64,000 bases of DNA from CAVVTR01 sp963751245 (GTDB lineage Bacteria; Acidobacteriota; Thermoanaerobaculia; Thermoanaerobaculales; Thermoanaerobaculaceae): assembly GCA_963751245.1 (NCBI GenBank), contig CAVVTR010000011.1:65743-129742 (forward strand). Reading direction: 5' to 3'. The stretch's first letter is position 1, and each line of letters opens with the position of its first letter. Below, piece after piece: positions 26,212 to 34,228 of this stretch. Under the pieces are notes generated by a model. That model was given only the letters and a program-made list of their open reading frames with translations. It made no database searches and had not been told where the DNA came from. Position numbers and translations under genes: made by a program.

Positions 26212-26829
26212 TCAGGGCCCGGCGGCGATGACCAGCCGCCCGCCGTCGCGGCGGAGCGCGAGGCCGAGCGTTCTCAGCATACCGGGCAGGGGCGCCAGGG
26301 GCAGCCCGACCACGGCCTGGACGTTGCCCTCGACGCGTTCGACCAGCAGCGCGCCCGCACCCTGGATGGCGTAGGCGCCAGCCTTGTCGTCGCCCTCCCC
26401 GGTGGCCACGTACCACGCGAGGAGCTCATCGTCGGCCGGGACGAAGGTCACGTCCGCGCGCTCGAGATGCTCCGCGGCCCGACCGCCGTAGAGCAGACAG
26501 ACCGCCGTGAGCACGGCGTGGGTGCGCCCCGAGAGCTCGCGCAGCATCGCCAGCGCGGCGGGCCTGTCCGCCGGCTTGCCGAGGATGCGTCCTGCCACGG
26601 TGACCACCGTGTCGGCGGCCAGGACCGGGAGACCGCCGCCGGCCTGGGCCGTCGCCTCGGCCTTGGCGCGCGCGATGCGCACGGCGTGGACCCCGGGGTC
26701 CTCCTGGGGCCGCGGCGTCTCGTCCACGTCCGGGGCCACGATGCGGAGCTCGATGCCGAGCCTGCCCAGCAGCGCGCTGCGGCGGGGCGAGGACGAGGCC
26801 AGGATGAGGGGAAGAGAGCGGAGGGTCAC
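26212..26829 (-). CDS. maf: Maf-type nucleoside triphosphate pyrophosphatase
   Basis: Hydrolyses non-canonical or dTTP/UTP-type nucleotides to monophosphates (house cleaning). 205 residues with the family blocks LILASSSPRRSALLGRLGIE (the SPRR substrate loop, residues 12-17), LAADTVVTVAGRILGKPAD and GAYAIQGAGALLVERVEGN. The catalytic Asp is in AADTVV. The GTG start overlaps the stop of the upstream NfeD-like gene. It is convergent with the small gene to its left. Confidence 0.94.
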   Translation of the reverse strand: MTLRSLPLILASSSPRRSALLGRLGIELRIVAPDVDETPRPQEDPGVHAVRIARAKAEATAQAGGGLPVLAADTVVTVAGRILGKPADRPAALAMLRELSGRTHAVLTAVCLLYGGRAAEHLERADVTFVPADDELLAWYVATGEGDDKAGAYAIQGAGALLVERVEGNVQAVVGLPLAPLPGMLRTLGLALRRDGGRLVIAAGP

Positions 26830-27353
26830 GACGGCGAGGACGCCGGCTCGGGGCGGCGGACGGTGATCACGGAGCGGGTGCAGTCCACCACCGAGACCTC
26901 GCTGCCCGCCGGGATCTCCTCGTCGTCCACGCTCTTCGCCGCCAGGGTGACGACGCGCCCCTCGCTCTCGAGGCGGACCTGACCGTACCCGCCGGGGGGA
27001 AGCGTCCTGACCACGATGGCCCGCTCGGTGGCGGCGGCGATGGCGCAGGCGCCGCGAACGAGCAGGAACGTGAGGGCGAAGGCGGCCACCCCCGCAGCGA
27101 CGGCGACCTCCGCGATCGTGTCGGAGCGCATGCGCTCCCAGGCGCCGAGAACGAGGCCCGTGAGGCCGAAGATCGCCAGGCCGGTGCTCAACCTGCGGCC
27201 GAGCAGGTTGAGATGGCCGTAGTGCTGCTCCGGGACCGGGACGGTCAGATGTCTGCTCGGTGAGAGGTGGGGGAGGCCGCGCAGCATCCCCGTGCCGGCG
27301 GCGAGGATCAGCCCCGCCAGCAGTGACATCAGATAAAGGAAGGCCCAGGTCAC
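26826..27353 (-). CDS. Membrane protein with NfeD-like C-terminal domain
   Basis: A 175-residue membrane protein. The start at GTG 27353 is preferred because TACAAT (complement of 27360-27365) lies exactly six bases before it and no ribosome site is seen; an upstream in-frame GTG at 27371 would extend through the -10. Three membrane helices (AFLYLMSLLAGLILAAG, LSTGLAIFGLTGLVLGAW and VAAGVAAFALTFLLVRGACA) are followed by a small OB-fold-like domain (GYGQVRLESEGRVVTLAAKS), like those of NfeD proteins that partner stomatin-type proteases. No partner gene is adjacent. It precedes maf and overlaps it by four bases. Confidence 0.78.
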   Translation of the reverse strand: MTWAFLYLMSLLAGLILAAGTGMLRGLPHLSPSRHLTVPVPEQHYGHLNLLGRRLSTGLAIFGLTGLVLGAWERMRSDTIAEVAVAAGVAAFALTFLLVRGACAIAAATERAIVVRTLPPGGYGQVRLESEGRVVTLAAKSVDDEEIPAGSEVSVVDCTRSVITVRRPEPASSPS

Positions 27354-27419
27354 GGGATCATTGTAGCCCACCTCGCCGCGTCCGCGGCGGCGGCACCGCG
27401 GGGGGCCGGGCGCCGTGCG

Positions 27420-27815
27420 TCACGGCCCGGGGGAGAGCCGCACGATGGGCGAGGGGGCGCCGGCGTCGTCGACGTTGACGTAGGTGATCACGGCCTCGGT
27501 GACCTGCCGGGTCGGCCCGCTGGCGCCAGCGTGGCAGGCCTCCACGTCGACCCGGACCGTGACGGAGGTGTTGCCCAGGCGGACCAGGGCGCCGTAGAAC
27601 GACACCAGGTCCCCCACGTACACGGGTGCGTGGAACACCACCTTGTCCATGGCCACGGTCACCACGCGGCGGGCCCCGTGCCGGTAGGCTTCGATCGCCC
27701 CCGCCTGGTCGAGGTACGAGAGGATCACCCCGCCGAAGATGGTGCCGTGGGGGTTCGTGTCGCGGGGGAGCATGGAGACGCGGATGGCGGGCTGGCGGCC
27801 TGTGGGCTGGCTCAC
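27420..27815 (-). CDS. Hotdog-fold acyl-CoA thioesterase
   Basis: A 131-residue thioesterase of the YciA/acyl-CoA hydrolase group. The core motif RDTNPHGTIFGGVILSYLDQ has the catalytic NPHGTIFGG turn and Asp near residue 36. VTVAMDKVVFHAPVYVGDLV and YVNVDDAG match later strands. It hydrolyses acyl-CoA to free acid and CoA; chain length is not predictable here. The GTG at 27815 lies six bases after TAGATT (complement of 27822-27827) and has no Shine-Dalgarno, a further candidate leaderless start. Confidence 0.9.
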   Translation of the reverse strand: MSQPTGRQPAIRVSMLPRDTNPHGTIFGGVILSYLDQAGAIEAYRHGARRVVTVAMDKVVFHAPVYVGDLVSFYGALVRLGNTSVTVRVDVEACHAGASGPTRQVTEAVITYVNVDDAGAPSPIVRLSPGP

Positions 27816-27827
27816 GGCGACAATCTA
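27816..27827 (-). promoter_or_regulatory. -10 hexamer for leaderless thioesterase start
   Basis: TAGATT on the minus strand (complement of 27822-27827) is followed by six bases and the GTG start. The same spacing is found at 4710-4721 and 27354-27365. Confidence 0.4.
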
Positions 27828-28067
27828 GCAGAGATGCGGCCGGCCGGTTGTGTGCTAGGGTGATTTTGAATGGCCTGGAGCCCATGGCAGCCGTCCTTTC
27901 AGCCGTTCCGGGGCGGGGCGCCGCGGACGGTGAGGCCGCGGCCGGGGAATGGATGCGGCGGCGCCGGTCGCCGTAACACTGGCAGCACCACCCCGGCTTT
28001 GCGCGACGCGGCTCCGTGGCCGGGGCGTGACCGGGCGGCGTCGGCCGTCCGCCGGGAGGGGCACCCA

Positions 28068-28796
28068 ATGGCGCGTCGAATGGCGGTGGTGGTGGCCGGA
28101 GCGTTGCTCGCGGGATGGGTCTCGGCCCAGGGTCCGAATCCCGTGCTGGACGTGTTCAAGGCGCAGCTGGAGATGGAGCACAAGCTACTGAACCTGGACC
28201 TCGCGCGGCTGGACCGCGTGCAGGAGCAGCTCAAGGCCGCGACGGACCGTCTGGTGCGGCTCAACGACGACCTGCTCCGCGCCGAGCGCGAGGGCGAGGA
28301 CGTCGAGGGCTACGTCGCCAGGTCCAACGATATCCGCGTCGCGGAGGGCACCGTGAAGGAGCTCATCGACGGTGCGGCGCAGCTGAGGGCCACCATGGGC
28401 GCGCGGCGAGGCACCGCCGAGCTGCTGCAGGCGGAGGTGGCGCGCCTCGCGGGAACGGGCCAGGCGACGCAGGACGAGGTATCCGGCACCTGGGCCGTGA
28501 GCATCGAGCCCGGGGGCATGAAGGGGACGTTCGACCTGCGTCTTGACGGCACCTTGATCAGCGGGGTATACCAGCTGTCCGGCGGATGGAAGGGGTCCCT
28601 GAGGGGCACCTTCATCGGCGGCAACATCAGGCTGGAGAGAATCGACTCGCAGCTCGGCCTGGCGGCGGTCTACACGGGTCGCCTGGTCACCCGGGACGGC
28701 GAACGGCGGATCGAGGGGCAGTGGGAGAGCACCAACCTCGCCGACGGGCTGCCCGGCTCGGGTACCTGGGTCGCCCGGAAGGAGCCGCGGTCCTGA
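28068..28796 (+). CDS. Exported coiled-coil protein with beta-rich C-terminus
   Basis: A 242-residue exported protein starting at an ATG after GGGAGGG. The signal sequence is RMAVVVAGALLAGWVSAQG. Residues about 25-130 are a helical coiled coil (LEMEHKLLNLDLARLDRVQE and onward). Residues about 140-235 form antiparallel strands: GTWAVSIEPGGMKGTFDLRL, GVYQLSGGWKGSLRGTFIGG and GQWESTNLADG. The tail resembles small beta-sandwich domains of exported proteins with no known activity. Gene order with the TPR protein next to it suggests a periplasmic complex, but no function can be given. An in-frame upstream start at 27870 is rejected because it would bury the signal peptide. Confidence 0.75.
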   Translation: MARRMAVVVAGALLAGWVSAQGPNPVLDVFKAQLEMEHKLLNLDLARLDRVQEQLKAATDRLVRLNDDLLRAEREGEDVEGYVARSNDIRVAEGTVKELIDGAAQLRATMGARRGTAELLQAEVARLAGTGQATQDEVSGTWAVSIEPGGMKGTFDLRLDGTLISGVYQLSGGWKGSLRGTFIGGNIRLERIDSQLGLAAVYTGRLVTRDGERRIEGQWESTNLADGLPGSGTWVARKEPRS

Positions 28797-28819
28797 ACCG
28801 TTGAGAGGAAACTGAAGGC

Positions 28820-29446
28820 ATGTGGAAGAACCCTGTTGCGACAGCCATCGTCGGGCTCATGCTCGGCTTCTTCGCGGGATATCTGATCGGTCAGGGAGGC
28901 GGCGCCGCGGCGGCCGCGGGCGGGGCCGGCAACCCCCACGCCGGCGTGCAGGGGGCGCCGGCCCTGGACGGCGCGCCGGTGCAGCCGCCGTCCGGCGGGC
29001 GGACGGCGGCCAGCTCGAACCCTCGGCTCATGGAGCAGGCCAGGGACCTCGAGGCGGTCCTGGCCAAGAACCCCGGCGACTACACCACCCTGGTCGAGAT
29101 GGGGAACGTCCAGTACGACATGAGCAACTTCGTGTCCGCGGCCGACTACTACGAGCGTGCGCGCAAGATCAAGGACGACTCCGCCGACGTGCTCACCGAC
29201 CTGGGGGTCTGCTACCGGGAGACCAAGCAGCCCGACAAGGCGGTCGAGCTCTTCGACCGCGCGGCGGACATGAGCCCCGCTCACTGGCAGTCGCGGTACA
29301 ACGCCGCGGTGGTCAGGCTGTTCGACCTGAACGACCCGAAGGGCGCGCAGGAGGAGCTCACCAAGCTCAAGTCCCTGGGCGCCGCCGTCTCGGGGATGCC
29401 CGACCTCACGAGCCTCGAGCAGGAGATCGCGGCCCGGCTCAAGTGA
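28820..29446 (+). CDS. Membrane-anchored TPR protein
   Basis: A 208-residue protein with an N-terminal membrane anchor (AIVGLMLGFFAGYLIGQGGG) and an Ala/Gly-Pro linker. Three tetratricopeptide-like units follow: MEQARDLEAVLAKNPGDYTT, NVQYDMSNFVSAADYYERAR, DVLTDLGVCYRETKQPDKAV and LFDRAADMSPAHWQSRYNAA. These helices usually serve as a protein-binding scaffold, here in the periplasm. CcmH/CycH-type cytochrome maturation proteins have a similar anchor plus TPR form, but the signature residues are not clear. The stop overlaps the GTG of the next gene. Confidence 0.85.
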   Translation: MWKNPVATAIVGLMLGFFAGYLIGQGGGAAAAAGGAGNPHAGVQGAPALDGAPVQPPSGGRTAASSNPRLMEQARDLEAVLAKNPGDYTTLVEMGNVQYDMSNFVSAADYYERARKIKDDSADVLTDLGVCYRETKQPDKAVELFDRAADMSPAHWQSRYNAAVVRLFDLNDPKGAQEELTKLKSLGAAVSGMPDLTSLEQEIAARLK

Positions 29447-29703
29447 CACGCGTCGTCGTCATCCTGCTGGTGCTGTACGTGGTGTGGCGGGTCGCCTCCA
29501 CCCTGGGGCGCCGCCGCGAGCGCGAGTATCGCGCCAGCCAGGAGAGCCGAATGGCGGGCGGCGTCGTGCTTCCCATGGCGCGCTGCAGCCGCTGCGGCCG
29601 CTACCTGTCGGCAGGGGAGATGCGCTGGGAGGGCCGCTGGCCGAACCGGCGCGCCGTGTGCGCCAACGGCTGTCCGGAGCGCGACGATGACGGACCCTCG
29701 TGA
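29443..29703 (+). CDS. Small zinc-ribbon membrane protein
   Basis: An 86-residue protein with one membrane helix (VVVILLVLYVVWRVASTL), a basic juxtamembrane segment and a small zinc-ribbon-like module (ARCSRCGRYLSAGEMRWEG then AVCANGCPERD). The C-x2-C plus C-x3-C spacing could bind a metal. The GTG at 29443 overlaps the TPR gene stop, and the last 17 bases overlap the next gene. A PP0621-type membrane zinc ribbon family looks similar; this is from memory. Function unknown. Confidence 0.68.
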   Translation: MTRVVVILLVLYVVWRVASTLGRRREREYRASQESRMAGGVVLPMARCSRCGRYLSAGEMRWEGRWPNRRAVCANGCPERDDDGPS

Positions 29704-30265
29704 GCTCCGCCTGAGAGCCGAGCTGGTCGCCGCCGGGGCGCGCCTGGCGCGCCTCGGCCTGGTGCGCGGCGGGGAGGGGAACCTGTCCGCGCGGCTGGGC
29801 TCCGGGCACGTGCTCATCTCGCCCCGCGGCGCCGACAAGGGCCGGTTGTCGATGCCCTCCCTGGTGCGGCGCGCGCTGGCCGGCGGCGGTGGGGACGAAG
29901 CCTCCACCGAGGCCGTCGTCCACCTGGCCGTGTACCGTCGCTGTCCGGAGGTGGGCGCCCTGGTGCACGCCCACCCCGGCGCGGTGCTGGCGCTGGACGC
30001 GCTGGGCGGTGTGCCGGAGCCCGCGGCGCTGCTCGAGGGCCCGGTCGTGGTGCCCCGCATCGTTCGCGTGCCCCCCCTCGCGCCCGGTGGCGAGGCCCTC
30101 GCCGCGGCGTGCGCGGAGGCGCTCCGCGGGGCTCCGGTGGCGGTCCTGAGCGCCCACGGGGTCCTCGCTGCGGGCAGGGACGCCGCCGAGGCCGTGTTCC
30201 GCGTGGAGGTGACCGAGCTGCTGGCCTCCGTGGCCCTGGCCGCGAAGACGGGGGCGGGGGCGTGA
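29687..30265 (+). CDS. Class II aldolase/adducin family protein
   Basis: A 192-residue protein of the zinc-dependent class II aldolase family (fuculose-phosphate and ribulose-phosphate epimerase/aldolase relatives). Family elements are visible: GNLSARLGSGHVLISPRGAD (substrate and phosphate site), STEAVVHLAVYRRCPEVGAL then VHAHPGAV (zinc His pair) and LSAHGVLAAGRDA (third zinc ligand). Substrate could be a sugar phosphate or methylthioribulose-1-phosphate, as in MtnB; no other mtn gene is nearby. It overlaps the zinc-ribbon gene by 17 bases and rarA by 4. Confidence 0.86.
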   Translation: MTDPRELRLRAELVAAGARLARLGLVRGGEGNLSARLGSGHVLISPRGADKGRLSMPSLVRRALAGGGGDEASTEAVVHLAVYRRCPEVGALVHAHPGAVLALDALGGVPEPAALLEGPVVVPRIVRVPPLAPGGEALAAACAEALRGAPVAVLSAHGVLAAGRDAAEAVFRVEVTELLASVALAAKTGAGA

Positions 30266-31605
30266 GCGGGAGGCTCCCCCTGGGGCACGAGGGCGGCTTC
30301 GCGCCCGGGACGCCCCTGGCGGAGCGCATGCGCCCCGCCTCGCTGGACGAGGTGGTGGGCCAGGACGCGCTGGTCGGTCCGGAGGGCGTGCTGCGCCTCC
30401 TCCTCCAGCGGGGCGAGCTGCCCTCCCTCGTGTTCTGGGGTCCCCCGGGGTGCGGCAAGACCACGCTGGCGCGGCTCCTGGCCGATGCCGGCGGCGCCGA
30501 GTTCGTCGCCTTCTCGGCGGTGCTCTCCGGAGTGAAGGAGGCGCGCGCCGTGATGGACGGGGCGCGGAGGCTGCGCCAGGCGACGGGGCGGCGCTCCATC
30601 CTCTTCGTGGACGAGGTGCACCGCTTCAACCGCGCCCAGCAGGACGCCTTCCTGCCCTTCGTGGAGGCCGGCGACATCGCGCTGGTGGGAGCCACCACCG
30701 AGAACCCGTCCTTCGAGCTCAACGCGGCGCTGCTGTCGCGGGTCAAGGTGATGGTCCTGGAGGCCCTGGGGGAGGACGATGTGGCCGTGCTCCTCGCCCG
30801 CGCCCTCGCGGACCGGGAGCGGGGGCTCGGCGAGTGGGGCCTTGACGTCGAGGACGGCGTGACGGCCGCAATCGCCCGCCTGGCCGGCGGGGACGCGAGG
30901 GCCGCCTACAACGTCCTGGAGCTGGCGGCCGAGACGGTGGGCCGGGGCGCCCGGGTCACGGAGGAGCTGGTCCGGCGAGTGGCGCAGAGAAAGCTGGCCC
31001 GCTACGACAAGGAGGGGGAGGAGCACTACAACCTCATCTCGGCCCTCCACAAGTCCATCCGGAACTCCGACGTGAACGCCACCCTGTACTGGCTCGCACG
31101 CATGCTCGAGGGCGGGGCCGACCCGCGTTTCGTGGCCCGCCGCCTGCTGCGGGTGGCGTCGGAGGACGTCGGCATGGCGGATCCCCGGGCGCTGGAGCAG
31201 GCGGCGGCCGCGGCCCACGCCGTGGAGCACGTGGGCATGCCGGAGTGCGCGCTGGCGCTGGCGCAGGCCGCCGTCTACCTGGCACTGGCGCCGCGGTCCA
31301 ACGCCCTGTACACGGCCTACGGCCGGGCCCGGCAGGCGGTCGGCGACCTGCCCGCCTACCCGGTGCCGCTGCAGCTCCGCAACGCCCCGACGAAGCTGAT
31401 GAAGGACCTGGGCTACGGGGCGGGCTACCAGTACGCCCACGACTCGGGCGAGCGGATCGCCGACATGGACTGCCTTCCCGGCGAGCTGGCCGGCGCCTCG
31501 TTCTTCGAGCCCACCGAGGAAGGCTGGGAGAAGAGGATCCGGGAGCGCCTGGCGGAGCTGCGGCAGCGGCGGGCCCGCGCCGGGCGGGGCAGGCCGGGGA
31601 GCTGA
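30262..31605 (+). CDS. rarA: Replication-associated recombination protein A (RarA/MgsA AAA+ ATPase)
   Basis: An AAA+ ATPase that acts at stalled replication forks and at single-stranded DNA ends, related to the clamp loader and to eukaryotic WRNIP1. 447 residues from a GTG overlapping the aldolase stop. Walker A GPPGCGKTT is at about residue 59; Walker B ILFVDEVHRFNRAQQDAFLP; sensor 1 GATTENPSF; then the tetramerisation region RYDKEGEEHYNLISALHKSI and SEDVGMADPRAL. A GC hairpin just before mutS may end the transcript. Confidence 0.95.
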   Translation: MSGRLPLGHEGGFAPGTPLAERMRPASLDEVVGQDALVGPEGVLRLLLQRGELPSLVFWGPPGCGKTTLARLLADAGGAEFVAFSAVLSGVKEARAVMDGARRLRQATGRRSILFVDEVHRFNRAQQDAFLPFVEAGDIALVGATTENPSFELNAALLSRVKVMVLEALGEDDVAVLLARALADRERGLGEWGLDVEDGVTAAIARLAGGDARAAYNVLELAAETVGRGARVTEELVRRVAQRKLARYDKEGEEHYNLISALHKSIRNSDVNATLYWLARMLEGGADPRFVARRLLRVASEDVGMADPRALEQAAAAAHAVEHVGMPECALALAQAAVYLALAPRSNALYTAYGRARQAVGDLPAYPVPLQLRNAPTKLMKDLGYGAGYQYAHDSGERIADMDCLPGELAGASFFEPTEEGWEKRIRERLAELRQRRARAGRGRPGS

Positions 31606-31608
31606 GAC

Positions 31609-31642
31609 CCCGGGGGCGGCCGCGCCCCGGTGACGCTACAAT
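31609..31642 (+). promoter_or_regulatory. mutS -10 region, short leader, with upstream hairpin
   Basis: TACAAT (31637-31642) lies nine bases before the mutS ATG (31652). No Shine-Dalgarno is present, so a very short or leaderless transcript is likely. Upstream, 31609-31630 can form a GC hairpin (CGGGGGCG with GCGCCCCGG). No clear -35 is seen. Confidence 0.4.
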
Positions 31643-31651
31643 CACGCTCGT

Positions 31652-34228
31652 ATGAAACAAACCCCGATGCTGCAGCAGTACCTGGAGCTCAAGCAGCGCC
31701 ACGCCGACGCCCTGCTGCTCTATCGCCTCGGGGACTTCTACGAGCTGTTCTTCGAGGACGCCGAGACTGCCGCGCCGGTGCTGGGCATCGTGCTCACCCA
31801 GCGCCGTCACAACGAGGCGGTGAGCGGTCCCATGTGCGGCATCCCCCACCACGCCCTCAATGCCTATGTGGGCAAGCTCCTCGAGGCGGGGTTCCGGGTC
31901 GCGGTCGCCGAGCAGATGGAGGACCCCGGCCAGGCCAGGGGGCTGGTGCGCCGGGACGTCATCCGGGTGCTCACCCCGGGTACCGTGACCGAGCCCGAGC
32001 TGCTCGGCGAGAACGAGCGCCGGTGGGTGGCGGCGGTGCTGCCCGGCGAGGCCGGGGCGGTCGCCTTCCTCGAGGCGGCGTCGGGCGAGTTCGGCGGAGT
32101 GTCCGGAGAGCGCGCCGAGCTGCGCGAGCTGCTGGCGCAGCTGCGGCCGAGCGAGGTGCTGGTTCCCGAGGGGACGCCTGAGCCAGACGGCTGGTGGGCG
32201 GCCGGGTCGCCGCGCCCCGTGGTCACCCGCCGCCCGGCGGCGTGGTTCGCGCCGGCGCGGGGTGACGAGCTGCTGCGCACGGCGCTCGGCATCGCCTCTC
32301 TGCGGGCGTTCGAGCTGGAGCCCGGGGAGGCGCTGGTGGGCGCGGCCGGGGCGCTCCTGGAGTACGTCCGCTCGACCCAGGGGGAGCTTCCCCGCCACGT
32401 TCGCGCCTTCGTGCGCCGCCGCCCCGGCGGCGAGGTGGTGCTGGACGCGGCCACCGTGCGCAACCTGGAGATCCTCAAGGACAGCTCCGGGGGCCGCCGG
32501 GCGTCGCTGGCCCGCGTGCTCGACCACACCGCCACGCCGATGGGCTCCCGCCTGCTCCGGGACTGGCTCCTGCGGCCGCTGGGCGACGCCGCCGGCGCCT
32601 CGGACCGGCACGCCGCGGTGGCGGCGCTGGTGGACGACCCGGCGCGGCTCGGTACGCTGCAGGCGGCGCTGCGGGCGATCGGCGACCTGGAGCGGGGAGC
32701 GGCCAGGCTCGGGCTCCGCCAGGCACGCCCGGGGGAGATGGCCGCGCTCCGGCGTGCGGTGGAGAGCCTGCCCGCGGCGCGCGCCGAGGTGGCGGACGCC
32801 GCCAGCGGCCTGCTCGCAGCCCTGGCCGAGGACATCGACCTGCTGGAGGACCTCGGCGCCGACCTCGCGGCGACCCTGGCCGACGAGCCGCCGGCCCTGC
32901 CCGGGCCCGGCATGATCCGAGGCGGCCGTGACGCCGAGCTGGACGAGGCCCGGGCGCTGTCTCTGGGCGCCAAGGAGGTGCTGGCGGAGCTCGAGGCGCG
33001 GGAGCGCGCCGCCACGGGGATCGCCAACCTCCGCATCCGCTACAACCGGGTGTTCGGGTATTCGTTCGAGGTCTCGCACGCCCACGCCGCCAAGGTGCCC
33101 GAAGCGTGGACGCGCCGGCAGACCCTGGCCAACGCGGAGCGCTTCGTGACCCCGGAGCTCGAGGACCTCGAGCGGCGCATCGGCGAGGCCGAGGCCCGCG
33201 CGGCGGAGCGTGAGCAGGCGCTCTACCAGGCGCTGCTGGACCGGTGCGCGGCGCGGGCGGGACGGGTGGCCGCCACGGCGCGGGCGCTGGCGAGCCTGGA
33301 CGTGCTCTCGGCGTTCGCGGAGCGCGCGCGCCGCCACGCCTACGTGAGGCCCCGCATGAGCGACGGGGCGCGGCTCCTGCTCCGGGGCGGCCGGCACCCC
33401 GTCGTGGAGGAGCTCACCGCCTCGCCCTTCGTACCCAACGACGTCGACCTCGACGGCGACGCCAGGCAGGTGGTGCTGCTCACCGGGCCCAACATGGGCG
33501 GGAAGTCCACCTACCTGCGCCAGGTGGCGCTGGCCGTCATCATGGCGCGGGCGGGGTCGTTCGTGGCGGCGGAGGAGGCCGAGATCGGGGCCATCGACCG
33601 GGTCTTCACCCGGGTGGGCGCCGCCGACGACCTCGCCCGGGGCGAGTCCACGTTCATGGTCGAGATGACGGAGGTGGCCCACATCCTCCGCTACGCCTCG
33701 CCCCGCTCCCTGGTGATCCTGGACGAGGTGGGGCGCGGGACCGCCACCTTCGACGGCCTCTCCCTGGCCTGGGCCGTGGTCGAGGCGCTCCACGATCCAC
33801 CGTCGGGGGGCGCCGGGCCGCTGGTGCTGTTCGCCACCCACTACCACGAGCTCACCGACCTCGCCGACCGGTTTGCGCGGGTGGTCAACGCCTCGGTGGC
33901 GGTGAAGGAGTGGGAGGGCAACGTCCTCTTCCTGCACCGCGTGGTGGCCGGCCCGTCGGACCGCTCCTACGGCATCCACGTGGCGCGCCTGGCCGGCGTC
34001 CCGGAGGCGGTGTGCCGCCGGGCGGGGGAGGTGCTGCTCGAGCTCGAGCGGCAGGAGGCCGGGGTCCTGGCGGCGACGCGGAACAGCAACCAGCCCGAGC
34101 AGATGCGGCTCTTCCCCGAGCCCTCGGGCGCGGTCGCCGAGAAGCTGCGCAAGGTCGAGGTGGACCGGCTGACGCCGCTGGAGGCGCTCAACCTCCTGGC
34201 GGCGCTGGTGCGGGAGGCGCGGGAGTGA
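31652..34228 (+). CDS. mutS: DNA mismatch repair protein MutS
   Basis: Recognises base mismatches and small loops and recruits MutL. 858 residues, the usual MutS length. The mismatch-binding domain shows RLGDFYELFFEDAETAAPVL with the wedge Phe (GDFYE). The clamp and lever regions follow, then the ATPase domain with Walker A GPNMGGKSTYLRQVALAV (about 611), Walker B LVILDEVGRGTATFDGLS and the ATHYHEL motif. The C-terminal ends without the extra tetramerisation tail of E. coli. Its TGA overlaps the GTG of the GH3 gene. No mutL is adjacent. Confidence 0.98.
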   Translation: MKQTPMLQQYLELKQRHADALLLYRLGDFYELFFEDAETAAPVLGIVLTQRRHNEAVSGPMCGIPHHALNAYVGKLLEAGFRVAVAEQMEDPGQARGLVRRDVIRVLTPGTVTEPELLGENERRWVAAVLPGEAGAVAFLEAASGEFGGVSGERAELRELLAQLRPSEVLVPEGTPEPDGWWAAGSPRPVVTRRPAAWFAPARGDELLRTALGIASLRAFELEPGEALVGAAGALLEYVRSTQGELPRHVRAFVRRRPGGEVVLDAATVRNLEILKDSSGGRRASLARVLDHTATPMGSRLLRDWLLRPLGDAAGASDRHAAVAALVDDPARLGTLQAALRAIGDLERGAARLGLRQARPGEMAALRRAVESLPAARAEVADAASGLLAALAEDIDLLEDLGADLAATLADEPPALPGPGMIRGGRDAELDEARALSLGAKEVLAELEARERAATGIANLRIRYNRVFGYSFEVSHAHAAKVPEAWTRRQTLANAERFVTPELEDLERRIGEAEARAAEREQALYQALLDRCAARAGRVAATARALASLDVLSAFAERARRHAYVRPRMSDGARLLLRGGRHPVVEELTASPFVPNDVDLDGDARQVVLLTGPNMGGKSTYLRQVALAVIMARAGSFVAAEEAEIGAIDRVFTRVGAADDLARGESTFMVEMTEVAHILRYASPRSLVILDEVGRGTATFDGLSLAWAVVEALHDPPSGGAGPLVLFATHYHELTDLADRFARVVNASVAVKEWEGNVLFLHRVVAGPSDRSYGIHVARLAGVPEAVCRRAGEVLLELERQEAGVLAATRNSNQPEQMRLFPEPSGAVAEKLRKVEVDRLTPLEALNLLAALVREARE

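Noticed and set aside
31034..33979. A 981-codon open frame opposite mutS
   Set aside because: Low complexity Arg/Pro/His-rich product; arises because high GC leaves few stop codons opposite a real gene with all MutS motifs.
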